A stretch of 64,000 nt of DNA, from assembly GCA_937885015.1 (NCBI GenBank), contig CALAAS010000004.1, positions 1 to 64,000 on the forward strand, read 5' to 3'. Source of the DNA: an uncultured Clostridium sp. (GTDB lineage Bacteria; Bacillota; Clostridia; Lachnospirales; Lachnospiraceae). The notes below the pieces were generated by a model, which did not search any database, had not been told where the DNA came from, and was given only the letters and a program-made list of their open reading frames with translations. Within the stretch, counting starts at the first letter, position 1. Every line of letters starts with the position of its first letter. The translations under genes and the position numbers were made by a program. This document shows, one piece after another, positions 22,930 through 30,644 of this stretch.

Positions 22930-23481
22930 ATGCAGCAGGAAGAGACATTACTTTTGCAGGCAATGTATGAAGAATATCTCATACCGCTGAAAAAGTTTGC
23001 TGCAAAGCTGGGCGTTAAAATAGAGGATATTGAAGATCTGGTGCATGAGACCTTTATTGAGTATTATATGCGTTACCCTCTGGATTTGCCGGATAAGGTA
23101 CGGACTGTGATGTTGATTCGTATTCTGCGGAGCAAGTGGATCGACGGAAACCGCAGGATGCGCGGACGTGAGATTTTGAGAATTGATAATCCAGATGACC
23201 GGGAATCCATACTGAAAGGACTGATGAACAGCGGAGAAATGCTGGGAATTCTGGATCGGGAGGTGCTGGACCGGGAGATATACCGTGCTCTTTGGGAAAT
23301 CGTGAAAAAGATGAAAACAGACTGGCGTGATGTGATTATTTTGCGGATTATCGAAGGACTTTCAACAGAAGAGGCGGCGAAGATCCTGGGCATATCGGGA
23401 ACGGTATGCCGTTCCCGACTTTCCAGAGCCAAAAAGGTGCTGCGTGAAAAGGCCAGACGGGCCAAACTCTTTGAGGATTAA
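22930..23481 (+). CDS. Sigma-70 family (ECF-like) sigma factor
   Basis: A 183-residue sigma factor. The region-2-like segment is KIEDIEDLVHETFIEYYMRYP, near residue 40, and the region-4 helix-turn-helix is WRDVIILRIIEGLSTEEAAKILGISGTVCRSRLSRAKKVLRE. No anti-sigma factor gene is adjacent; the next gene is convergent murG, with only 3 bases between the stop codons. The target genes cannot be told from this sequence. Confidence 0.85.
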   Translation: MQQEETLLLQAMYEEYLIPLKKFAAKLGVKIEDIEDLVHETFIEYYMRYPLDLPDKVRTVMLIRILRSKWIDGNRRMRGREILRIDNPDDRESILKGLMNSGEMLGILDREVLDREIYRALWEIVKKMKTDWRDVIILRIIEGLSTEEAAKILGISGTVCRSRLSRAKKVLREKARRAKLFED

Positions 23482-23484
23482 GCG

Positions 23485-24552
23485 TTAAACGTCCATGCAT
23501 TCGTGAATCAGGGTTAAAATCGTATCAACGGCGTTGTTGAGGTGGCTTTCAGCCATTTTGTCAATAAAATTCAGGCGGTTTGTAAAGGTTTCCTGAATGG
23601 CATGACTGAGTGTATCCGCGGTCAGAATTTCCTCTTCAAGGACCGTGCTGAAACCCTGTTTGGCAAATGAGTTTGCATTCAGAATCTGATCTCCGCGGCT
23701 GGCAGCGGCAGAGAGAGGAATCAGAATATTAGGTTTGCGCAGGGCCAGTATTTCACAGATGGAATTGGCGCCGGCGCGAGAGATGATAAGATCCGCTGCT
23801 GCAAACAAATGGCGAAGCGGTTTATCAACATATTCATATTGTACATATCCTTTAAGACCAATGAGGCTTTCGTCCAGGTTTCCTTTCCCGCAGATATGTA
23901 TAACCTGAAATTTTTTCAGAAGTTCCGGAAGGATGCCTCGGACAGCCTGATTGACAGTTACGGAACCAAGACTGCCTCCAATGATCAGGATGACAGGCCG
24001 ACCGGCAGTCAGATGAGCATACTGAAGACCTGCAAGGCGATCACCGTGCAGCAGTTCTTCCCGAATCGGCGAGCCGGTCAGGACAGCTTTGGACTCCGGA
24101 AGATATTGTAAGGTTTCCGGAAAATTGCAGCATACTTTTGCGGCTGCGGGAATGCAGATTTTATTGGCAAGTCCGGGAGTCATATCGGATTCGTGGATAA
24201 TAATCGGAATTTTATAGTGCTTTGCAGCCAGGACAACGGGAACGGCCACAAACCCTCCTTTGGAGAAAACAATATCCGGCTTATATTTCCTCATCAACCT
24301 TCGCGCTTCTGCGTACCCTTTCAGGACGCGGAATGGGTCAGAGAAGTTTTTCAGGTCAAAGTAACGGCGGAGTTTACCGGATGAAATTCCATCATAAGGA
24401 ATTCCGGTGTTTTCGATCAGGCGGCGTTCAATTCCATTATAGGAGCCGATGTAATGAATTTCGAACTCTTCTTTTTGAAGAGCCGGGAGAAGAGCAAGAT
24501 TAGGGGTAACGTGGCCGGCCGTTCCGCCGCCGGTTAAAATAATTTTTTTCAT
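23485..24552 (-). CDS. murG: UDP-GlcNAc transferase of peptidoglycan synthesis (MurG)
   Basis: A 355-residue GT28 glycosyltransferase. It begins with MKKIILTGGGTAGHVTPNLAL, the acceptor-binding loop of MurG; GGSLGS near residue 190 and ISRAGANSICEILAL near 255 are the second conserved blocks. It adds GlcNAc to lipid I on the inner face of the membrane to give lipid II. ATG 24552 is chosen (8 bases after GGAGG) over the in-frame ATG at 24567. The gene stands alone, outside a dcw cluster, so it may be a second copy or a relocated single copy. Confidence 0.92.
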   Translation of the reverse strand: MKKIILTGGGTAGHVTPNLALLPALQKEEFEIHYIGSYNGIERRLIENTGIPYDGISSGKLRRYFDLKNFSDPFRVLKGYAEARRLMRKYKPDIVFSKGGFVAVPVVLAAKHYKIPIIIHESDMTPGLANKICIPAAAKVCCNFPETLQYLPESKAVLTGSPIREELLHGDRLAGLQYAHLTAGRPVILIIGGSLGSVTVNQAVRGILPELLKKFQVIHICGKGNLDESLIGLKGYVQYEYVDKPLRHLFAAADLIISRAGANSICEILALRKPNILIPLSAAASRGDQILNANSFAKQGFSTVLEEEILTADTLSHAIQETFTNRLNFIDKMAESHLNNAVDTILTLIHECMDV

Positions 24553-24667
24553 ACCTGTTTCCTCCATGGTTATGCAAGACTGGATATAGAAAAAGCGTAT
24601 TTAAAAGAGTTCCGCTTGCAGAACTTACTGTTCTAAATTATAATACCCGAAAGGGGATATATTTAGT

Positions 24668-24695
24668 ATAGTAAACGGAAATGGTAAAAAGTCAA
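24668..24695 (-). promoter_or_regulatory. Promoter of murG
   Basis: Leftward TTGACT (24690-24695) and TACTAT (24668-24673) are 16 bp apart, about 115 bases before the murG start. Confidence 0.5.
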
Positions 24696-24746
24696 CCCTA
24701 AAGTCTGAAAATAGCAGGGTGGATAAGAATAGAACGGAGGGAGAAA

Positions 24747-24995
24747 GTGGATAGGGCTCATGGCGAATCGAAAGAAGGGGGTAAGATGGATCGTTTGCTG
24801 CGGGAAGCGTTCGGTGCCAGTGATGAACAGCTTCTGCGAGACTTTTTGCTTGCTCAAACCGAAATAAAGGACAGCGAGATTCCGCCAAATTCAGAACATG
24901 GCTTTGCAGATCTGGTTGGAAAAATTGAAAAGAGAGGGGTAAAACCATACCCGAACTGCGGAAAGAAAAAAATAGAGACTGCAAGGCAAGAATGA
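24747..24995 (+). CDS. Hypothetical small protein (82 aa)
   Basis: An 82-residue hydrophilic protein of unknown function. The core is MDRLLREAFGASDEQLLRDF, a helical segment. Two starts are possible: GTG at 24747, six bases after GGAGG, or ATG at 24786 after GGGGGT, giving 69 residues. Its last codons overlap the left arm of the large hairpin at 24974-25079. No domain is recognised. Confidence 0.5.
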   Translation: MDRAHGESKEGGKMDRLLREAFGASDEQLLRDFLLAQTEIKDSEIPPNSEHGFADLVGKIEKRGVKPYPNCGKKKIETARQE

Positions 24996-25079
24996 ATTTT
25001 ATATGGCATATCATGAAAGGGCAGGAGATTTTCTGTTTGCATGGTATGCTGTTTTTGTTTTAAAGGGCCTGCAGTCTCT
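24974..25079 (-). terminator. Large nested hairpin, terminator of the TSCPD gene
   Basis: The outer stem is AGAGACTGCA (24974-24983) with TGCAGTCTCT (25070-25079), extended by GGC/GCC after a bulged A. An inner stem is GCATATCATG (25006-25015) with CATGGTATGC (25040-25049, one G-T), and a tip stem is CAGGA/TTCTG (25022-25035). On the leftward strand the structure is followed by ATTTTTTTC, fitting termination of the gene ending at 25088. Its length is unusual. Confidence 0.65.
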
Positions 25080-25087
25080 TGGAAATA

Positions 25088-25336
25088 TTATTTTACAGAG
25101 GCCTTGTATTCCTTCAGAGCCCGTGCCAGCTGATCTGGGCAGGAGGTGGGGCGGAATCCGCAGTTAATGCCCTCGGTACGCGCAATAACTTCGTCAATAT
25201 CCATTCCTTCAACGAGGCGTGCTACACCCTGGGTATTTCCGGAGCAACCGCCGGTAAAATGTACATTTTTTAATTTGTTATCTTCTACTTCAAAACTGAT
25301 TTCCCGGGAACAGACGCCCTGCGTTTTATATTTCAT
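25088..25336 (-). CDS. TSCPD domain protein (TIGR03905 type)
   Basis: An 82-residue single-domain protein. It contains CSREISFEVED, the central GGCSGNTQGVARLVEGM motif and the hallmark TSCPDQLARAL at the end. TSCPD domains also occur at the C-terminus of class II ribonucleotide reductases; the stand-alone function is not known, but the conserved cysteines suggest metal binding. It is transcribed leftward as a single gene. Confidence 0.88.
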   Translation of the reverse strand: MKYKTQGVCSREISFEVEDNKLKNVHFTGGCSGNTQGVARLVEGMDIDEVIARTEGINCGFRPTSCPDQLARALKEYKASVK

Positions 25337-25410
25337 GGTGTTTATCCTTTCTTTCTGGTTTTATATCCTTTTTCAAGGACTCGAATCATTATAGTATCGG
25401 CGGTTAAGAC

Positions 25411-25439
25411 TTGTCAAGACTTCTTCGATGCCGTATAAT
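25411..25439 (+). promoter_or_regulatory. Promoter of mtnN
   Basis: TTGTCA (25411-25416) and TATAAT (25434-25439) are separated by 17 bp, 131 bases before the mtnN start. Confidence 0.65.
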
Positions 25440-25570
25440 TCGAAGCACCAGGCATTTTTTGTGAAACCATTTGTGCGACAGAAGTCGTGGGATGGAGAAT
25501 GCGAAGAAAAGTCCGCTGTTTCCTGCAGCGTTTTCGGGTGCGGCAGACTGGCGGAAGGAGAGGAGAACAT

Positions 25571-26263
25571 ATGCTGGGAATTATAGGCGCGATGGATGAG
25601 GAAGTCGCAAAGATCAAAGAGGCAATGACAGAGGTAACCGTTACAACGGTGGCAGGAATGGATTTTTATCAGGGAAAGCTCAGCGGAAAAGATGTGGTTG
25701 TGGTCCGTTCTGGAATCGGAAAGGTAAATGCAGGAATGTGCAGCCAGGTTCTGGCAGACCGATTTGATATTGAGGCAATTATCAATACAGGAATTGCCGG
25801 CTCCCTGCGCCCGGAGATCAATATTGGTGATATTGTGGTGTCAGAGGATGCGGTGCAGCATGACATGGATGCCAGCGGATTTGGCTATCAGATCGGGCAG
25901 ATTCCCCGGGTAGATACATTTTCTTTTAAAGCAGATGAAAAACTCCGGAAGCTGGCATTGGCATGCAATGCGAAGGTCAATCCGGATATTCAGGCATTTA
26001 CCGGACGCGTTGTGAGCGGCGACCAGTTTATTTCTGACCGGGAAAAGAAAAAATGGCTGGTGGAGCAGTTTGGTGGAAGCTGTACAGAGATGGAGGGTGC
26101 CGCCATCGCACAGGCAGCTTATCTGAATCATATTCCGTATCTGGTTATTCGTGCCATCTCGGATAAGGCAGATGACAGTGCAGGGATGGACTATGCAGTT
26201 TTTGAAGAACAGGCAATCCGGCACAGCGTAAATCTTCTGCTGGAAATGGCCGCGCAGTATTGA
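25571..26263 (+). CDS. mtnN: MTA/SAH nucleosidase
   Basis: A 230-residue nucleosidase (Pfs/MtnN). It has LGIIGAMDEEVAKI at the start, GIGKVNAGMCSQ, NTGIAGSLRPEINIGDIVVS and the substrate-binding CTEMEGAAIAQAAY near residue 172, plus RAISDKADDSA with the catalytic Asp. It hydrolyses methylthioadenosine and S-adenosylhomocysteine, for methionine recycling and AI-2 precursor formation. The ATG at 25571 follows GGAGGAGAACAT; earlier in-frame codons lack a site. Confidence 0.95.
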   Translation: MLGIIGAMDEEVAKIKEAMTEVTVTTVAGMDFYQGKLSGKDVVVVRSGIGKVNAGMCSQVLADRFDIEAIINTGIAGSLRPEINIGDIVVSEDAVQHDMDASGFGYQIGQIPRVDTFSFKADEKLRKLALACNAKVNPDIQAFTGRVVSGDQFISDREKKKWLVEQFGGSCTEMEGAAIAQAAYLNHIPYLVIRAISDKADDSAGMDYAVFEEQAIRHSVNLLLEMAAQY

Positions 26264-26422
26264 GGATGAGTGCAGCTTTGCGGTTTTGATACTGGACTTC
26301 AGAATCGAATTCAGGCATAATTTGACGAACGATTTTCCCCTTTTTCCCCTTCCCAAACCAGTTTTTGGCGTCTATAATAAGAGCCATCTGGAAAAATCCG
26401 GAAAGAGAAAGGGGAGCTTTTT

Positions 26423-27553
26423 ATGTTGGAATTTTTACAAACCGGAAAAGCATTATCCGTGCTTGCGGCCATCGGGATTATTGGCCTGGTCAGCAAACTG
26501 ATTACACGGAGCCTCTACAGAAGATTATTAAAAGAAACTGAGAATATGGCGATGACCAGGAATAAAAACCTGAAAATACTGAAGCAAAAACTGGAAAATA
26601 CATACCGCCTGAATCAAAATATTGTAAATACGCAGGCATATCTGGACAAGCTGATGTATGGGTTCCGCTTTATGAATCTGTCACTGGACACCTGGAATAA
26701 TCTTTCGTTTCAGATGACAATATTAGGACTGCTGGCGGGAGGTGTCGGTTCATTTTTGGCGTATTGGTATCGTCTGGATTCCTACTATATCGTTTTGTAT
26801 GCGGCGGTAGGGGCGTTGAGCGGCCTGTTTCTGGCTTTTGTGGACAGCAGTTTCTGCATTGCGCAAAAGCAGCAGCGTCTGGCTACGGTACTTTTAGAGT
26901 ATGTAGACAATTCGGTGTTTGTCCGGGCAGCCAGAGAAAATGCTGTTCGAGGAAATGCAGTCCGGGAAAATGCAGCCAGGGAAGCCACCTTTCGAGAAAG
27001 TACGTTATCAGAAGGGGGCGAGAGGGAAAAAGAGGCATTCGATATGGCGCTCCGCCACGGACTTGTTTCTGGAACGATTGGTCAAAAGAGAGATGCTGGG
27101 AGAGATGGATCGACGGAAAAATCTAGTTTCCGGAGAGGGATGGATCGACGCAGTTCTGCGAAGGCGCTGAAGGGAAGAAATGAAAAGGCGGAAGAACTTT
27201 TGCGGGCCGTGCGTGCCATGAAGGAGGATAGCGGCCTTAGTCAGGCAGCGGCAGGGGATCCGGGCGAAGAAGCGGTACGAACTTCCGGAACAGCAAACCG
27301 TTCTGGAAACGAACCCGGACGGAGAGCAGAACGGAGCGGCAACCAAAGCCGCGGTGAAATCCAGAAAGAAGAGATATCTCTGGAGAACTGTCGCATGGCA
27401 GCAGAGGAGGCAGATTATCTGAAGCAAAGTCTGGACCAGACTGCGGCCAGTCGCGATCGGGCGGAGGATGGGAAAAACTGGATCAAAAACTTAAGCAGTG
27501 AGGAGGCGCAGCTGATTGGTGAAATTATGCGGGATTATTTTTCTGGATCCTGA
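26423..27553 (+). CDS. Hypothetical membrane protein with repeat-rich cytoplasmic tail
   Basis: A 376-residue protein of unknown function. It has three likely membrane segments (residues 9-27, 98-116, 122-140) with a basic helical loop between the first two. After residue 165 it is hydrophilic and compositionally odd: residues 170-195 contain near repeats of RENAVRGNAVRENAARE, followed by a long Arg/Glu/Ser-rich region with little predicted structure. Similar membrane proteins exist in Lachnospiraceae, but I cannot assign a role. It has a GGGGAG site. Confidence 0.75.
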   Translation: MLEFLQTGKALSVLAAIGIIGLVSKLITRSLYRRLLKETENMAMTRNKNLKILKQKLENTYRLNQNIVNTQAYLDKLMYGFRFMNLSLDTWNNLSFQMTILGLLAGGVGSFLAYWYRLDSYYIVLYAAVGALSGLFLAFVDSSFCIAQKQQRLATVLLEYVDNSVFVRAARENAVRGNAVRENAAREATFRESTLSEGGEREKEAFDMALRHGLVSGTIGQKRDAGRDGSTEKSSFRRGMDRRSSAKALKGRNEKAEELLRAVRAMKEDSGLSQAAAGDPGEEAVRTSGTANRSGNEPGRRAERSGNQSRGEIQKEEISLENCRMAAEEADYLKQSLDQTAASRDRAEDGKNWIKNLSSEEAQLIGEIMRDYFSGS

Positions 27554-27642
27554 AAATTTCAGAAAAGAGAAGGCGGCGTGATCAAAGGTTCAGGGGCGGA
27601 GAAAAAGCGGATAATTGGGTATGCGTTCCGGGATAAAATCAG

Positions 27643-27671
27643 TTGCGAATTGCGAACAGGATTGTTATAAT
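27643..27671 (+). promoter_or_regulatory. Promoter of pgi
   Basis: TTGCGA (27643-27648) and TATAAT (27666-27671) are 17 bp apart, leaving an 80-base leader before pgi. The upstream TTGCGAATTGCGAA contains a short direct repeat. Confidence 0.7.
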
Positions 27672-27755
27672 AATATAGTCAAGATTTTGTCAATGTTGTA
27701 ATTGCTGTAATGCCGCTGCGGCGGCTGCATACGAGCGGAAAAGGAGAAAATAAGA

Positions 27756-29105
27756 ATGGGAAAAGATGTGATTTTTGATTATTCAAAAGCGTCTGAGTTT
27801 ATTCATCCGGAGGAACTGGAATATTTCAAGGCCAGTGTTCTGTCGGCCAGAGATACGCTGGTAGGGAAAAGCGGAGCCGGAAATGACTTCCTGGGTTGGA
27901 TTGATCTTCCGGTGGACTACGATAAGGAAGAGTTCGGCCGCATCAAGAAGGCGGCTCAGAAGATCCGGGAGGATTCGGACGTGCTGCTGGTAATCGGAAT
28001 CGGCGGTTCCTACCTTGGAGCCAGAGCAGCCATTGAGTTCTTATCCCATAGCTTTTATAATAACCTGCCGAAGGAGAAGAGAAATGCTCCGGAGATTTAT
28101 TTTGTGGGAAACAGTATCAGCAGCAAGTATATCCATGATCTGAAAGATATGCTGGACGGAAAGGATTTTTCCATCAATATTATTTCAAAATCCGGAACCA
28201 CCACAGAGCCGGCCATTGCATTCCGGGTATTTAAGGAAATGTTAATTCAGAAGTACGGACGGGAAGAGGCAAACCGGAGAATCTATGCAACCACAGATCG
28301 AGAGAGAGGGGCGCTTAAGAATCTGGCGGATGAAGAGGGGTATGAGTCCTTCGTGGTTCCGGATGATGTGGGCGGCCGGTATTCTGTGCTGACGGCGGTA
28401 GGACTGCTTCCAATTGCAGTAAGCGGAGCTGATATTGAACAGCTGATGGAGGGCGCGGCATATGGGAGAAGGAAAGCGCTGGAGACTCCCTATGAGGAGA
28501 ACGCGGCACTTCTGTATGCGGCGGTACGCAACATTCTCCATAGAAAAGGAAAGAGTGTGGAGATTGTTGCCAACTATGAGCCAAGTCTTCACTATGTATC
28601 CGAATGGTGGAAACAGCTGTACGGCGAGAGCGAGGGAAAAGATCAGAAGGGAATTTTCCCGGCTTCGGTAGATCTGACTACGGATCTGCACTCTATGGGT
28701 CAGTTTATTCAGGATGGCTCCCGAATTATGTTTGAAACGGTTATGGAAGTAGAGGAGTCTCCGGCAGAGATTGTATTGAAAAAAGAGGACGTGGATACCG
28801 ACGGTATGAATTACCTGGCAGGAAAGACGGTGGATTTTGTCAATAAAAGTGCGATGAACGGTACAATTCTGGCTCATACAGATGGAGACGTGCCGAACCT
28901 GAAGGTAAAAATTCCAGAAATGAATGCGCATTGTCTGGGACAACTCTTCTATTTCTTTGAATTTGCCTGCGGTGTCAGTGGTTACCTGCTGGGGGTTAAC
29001 CCCTTTAACCAGCCAGGCGTGGAGAGCTATAAGAAAAATATGTTTGCCCTCCTTGGAAAGCCGGGATATGAAGAGGCAAGAGAGGCACTGTTAAAGCGCC
29101 TGTAA
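27756..29105 (+). CDS. pgi: Glucose-6-phosphate isomerase
   Basis: A 449-residue phosphoglucose isomerase of the Gram-positive type. It has VIGIGGSYLGARAAIEFL (sugar-phosphate loop), NIISKSGTTTEPAIAFR, the PGI signature DDVGGRYSVLTAVGLLP, and near the C-terminus NPFNQPGVESYKKNM with the catalytic Lys. It interconverts glucose-6-phosphate and fructose-6-phosphate in glycolysis. The length is typical. It is a single-gene unit between a promoter and a strong terminator. Confidence 0.96.
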   Translation: MGKDVIFDYSKASEFIHPEELEYFKASVLSARDTLVGKSGAGNDFLGWIDLPVDYDKEEFGRIKKAAQKIREDSDVLLVIGIGGSYLGARAAIEFLSHSFYNNLPKEKRNAPEIYFVGNSISSKYIHDLKDMLDGKDFSINIISKSGTTTEPAIAFRVFKEMLIQKYGREEANRRIYATTDRERGALKNLADEEGYESFVVPDDVGGRYSVLTAVGLLPIAVSGADIEQLMEGAAYGRRKALETPYEENAALLYAAVRNILHRKGKSVEIVANYEPSLHYVSEWWKQLYGESEGKDQKGIFPASVDLTTDLHSMGQFIQDGSRIMFETVMEVEESPAEIVLKKEDVDTDGMNYLAGKTVDFVNKSAMNGTILAHTDGDVPNLKVKIPEMNAHCLGQLFYFFEFACGVSGYLLGVNPFNQPGVESYKKNMFALLGKPGYEEAREALLKRL

Positions 29106-29133
29106 AACAGCAAAATAAATGGCGGTATAGAGG

Positions 29134-29205
29134 AATGAGGATGCGGGAAACAAATTTTCTACTACATGAAAATTTTGTTTTTTACTGCCTCCTCATTCTT
29201 TTTTG
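29134..29205 (+). terminator. Terminator after pgi
   Basis: AATGAGGA (29134-29141) pairs with TCCTCATT (29190-29197), and inside it AACAAATTTTC pairs with GAAAATTTTGTT apart from one bulge. A run of T follows. Confidence 0.8.
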
Positions 29206-29292
29206 TACTATAATGATAATGCCGTTTATGTTACAAAATAGCAGTAACCGTGTTGACATGGCGGTAAAACTACTGATTGCGGAGGGATAAGG

Positions 29293-29910
29293 ATGAAGAT
29301 ACTGATGTTGAACGGGAGTCCGAGAAAAAACGGAAATACAGCGAGAGCGTTAAAGGAAATGGAGATGGTATTTTGCCAGGAACAGCTGGAAGTGGAGACC
29401 ATTCAGGTGGGGAACGAGAGTATCCGGGGTTGTATGGCTTGCGGAATCTGTCGGGAAAAGGGAAGCTGCGTGTTTGATGATGCGGTGAATAAGCTGGCTG
29501 CCAGTTTTCAGGAGGCAGATGGATTGGTCATTGCCAGTCCGGTTTATTATGCCAGCGCCAATGCGACGCTGATTGCCTGCCTGGACCGCCTGTTTTACAG
29601 CACTTCCTTTCCCAAGACTATGAAGGTTGGAGCCAGTGTTGTGGTTGCCAGACGGGGCGGCTGTTCCGCTGCCTTTGACGAGTTGAATAAGTATTTTACG
29701 ATTTCTGGTATGCCAATTGCCTCCAGTCAGTACTGGAACAGTGTTCATGGAAGAGCGGAAGGCGAGGCAGAACAGGATTGTGAGGGCCTGCAGACCATGC
29801 GGACATTGGCCCGAAATATGGCATTTCTGGTAAAGAGCATTGCACTGGGGAAAGAGGCGTATGGGATTCCGGAAAAAGAAACGCCGGTTATGACGAATTT
29901 TGTGCGCTGA
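29293..29910 (+). CDS. NADPH-dependent FMN reductase / iron-sulfur flavoprotein family
   Basis: A 205-residue flavodoxin-fold protein. The FMN phosphate loop is LMLNGSPRKNGNTARAL, followed by CMACGICREKGSCVF, a cysteine set typical of the iron-sulfur flavoprotein-like group, and SPVYYASANATLIACLDRLFY. It probably transfers electrons or reduces quinones or other acceptors. It has a GGAGGGATAAGG site. The substrate is unknown. Confidence 0.85.
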   Translation: MKILMLNGSPRKNGNTARALKEMEMVFCQEQLEVETIQVGNESIRGCMACGICREKGSCVFDDAVNKLAASFQEADGLVIASPVYYASANATLIACLDRLFYSTSFPKTMKVGASVVVARRGGCSAAFDELNKYFTISGMPIASSQYWNSVHGRAEGEAEQDCEGLQTMRTLARNMAFLVKSIALGKEAYGIPEKETPVMTNFVR

Positions 29911-30000
29911 TTTGAGACATCCGGAAAAGGATTCAGAACCTGGAGAAAGGATAGCCAGGTCGGAAGAAACATAAGAAAACAGAGATGGGGAGGACGCCCG

Positions 30001-30267
30001 ATGTTTCGCCTTTGGGGAAAAATCATGAAAGAAAACCGGATGGTACAGGATGCGGTAATCAGCAATGGAGATTATTCCATGTCCAGAACAGATATGGTGC
30101 TGGATGCCGTGGATCAGCTTTGTTACCGGTTTGATCTGTGTCATCCGGTGTGGCTGGATAAAACGGTGGAAGAGTTTCGCCGTCACGATAAGGCCCGGTT
30201 TACACAGGACAATTTTATAGAGAGTATTGAATTTGATTATCTGGAAATCCAGGTATTGGAGGAGTAG
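30001..30267 (+). CDS. Hypothetical small protein (88 aa)
   Basis: An 88-residue soluble protein of unknown function. The sequence MVLDAVDQLCYRFDLCHPVWLDKTVEEFRRHDKARFTQDNFIE suggests a small alpha/beta fold; similar short proteins are widespread in Lachnospiraceae genomes. The ATG at 30001 lies 7 bases after GGGGAGG. It follows the flavoprotein gene by 90 bases and precedes a metal-regulated promoter, so it is probably co-transcribed with the flavoprotein. Confidence 0.7.
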   Translation: MFRLWGKIMKENRMVQDAVISNGDYSMSRTDMVLDAVDQLCYRFDLCHPVWLDKTVEEFRRHDKARFTQDNFIESIEFDYLEIQVLEE

Positions 30268-30323
30268 AGCAGGAAGAGAACGGTGTCTTTTTAGAAAAGA
30301 TACAGAAACCGTATGAAAACCCC

Positions 30324-30382
30324 TTGACTTTTATTTAGGAAACGGCTATAGTACAATTAAAACAATTAAACAAATGTTTAAT
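30324..30382 (+). promoter_or_regulatory. Promoter with ArsR/SmtB-like operator
   Basis: TTGACT (30324-30329) and TATAGT (30347-30352) are 17 bp apart. Thirteen bases downstream lies the perfect inverted repeat ATTAAACA-AA-TGTTTAAT (30365-30382). This matches the 12-2-12 operator class of ArsR/SmtB metal sensors (AAC-N-AATGTT-like centre). It would let metal relieve repression of the two genes that follow. No ArsR gene is in the neighbourhood. Confidence 0.7.
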
Positions 30383-30405
30383 CATTAGAGGAAGGGGTTT
30401 ATACC

Positions 30406-30624
30406 ATGAAGAAACAGTATAAGATTGAAGTGGACTGTGCCAATTGTGCCAATCTGATGGAGGAGACGACGAAAAAAACAGCCGGTGTGTCTGGCGCGGT
30501 AGTGAATTTCATGACGCAGAAAATGACGGTAGAATTTGAAGAGGGGCAGGATCCGAAAACAGTTATGAAGGAAGTTTTGAAGGCCTGCCGAAAAGTAGAG
30601 CCGGACTGCGAAATTGAGTTCTAA
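30406..30624 (+). CDS. Stand-alone heavy-metal-associated (HMA) protein
   Basis: A 72-residue HMA-like protein. It has the metal site CANC (residues 11-14, within EVDCANCANLMEE) in the first loop and the usual beta-alpha-beta layout, although the motif is CxxC with a slight variant. It should bind soft divalent metal ions and hand them to the P-type ATPase encoded 21 bases downstream. The two together resemble a CadA/ZntA pump whose N-terminal HMA domain is encoded by a separate gene. Confidence 0.85.
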   Translation: MKKQYKIEVDCANCANLMEETTKKTAGVSGAVVNFMTQKMTVEFEEGQDPKTVMKEVLKACRKVEPDCEIEF

Positions 30625-30644
30625 AGCCGGAGGGGAAGAGTGCC

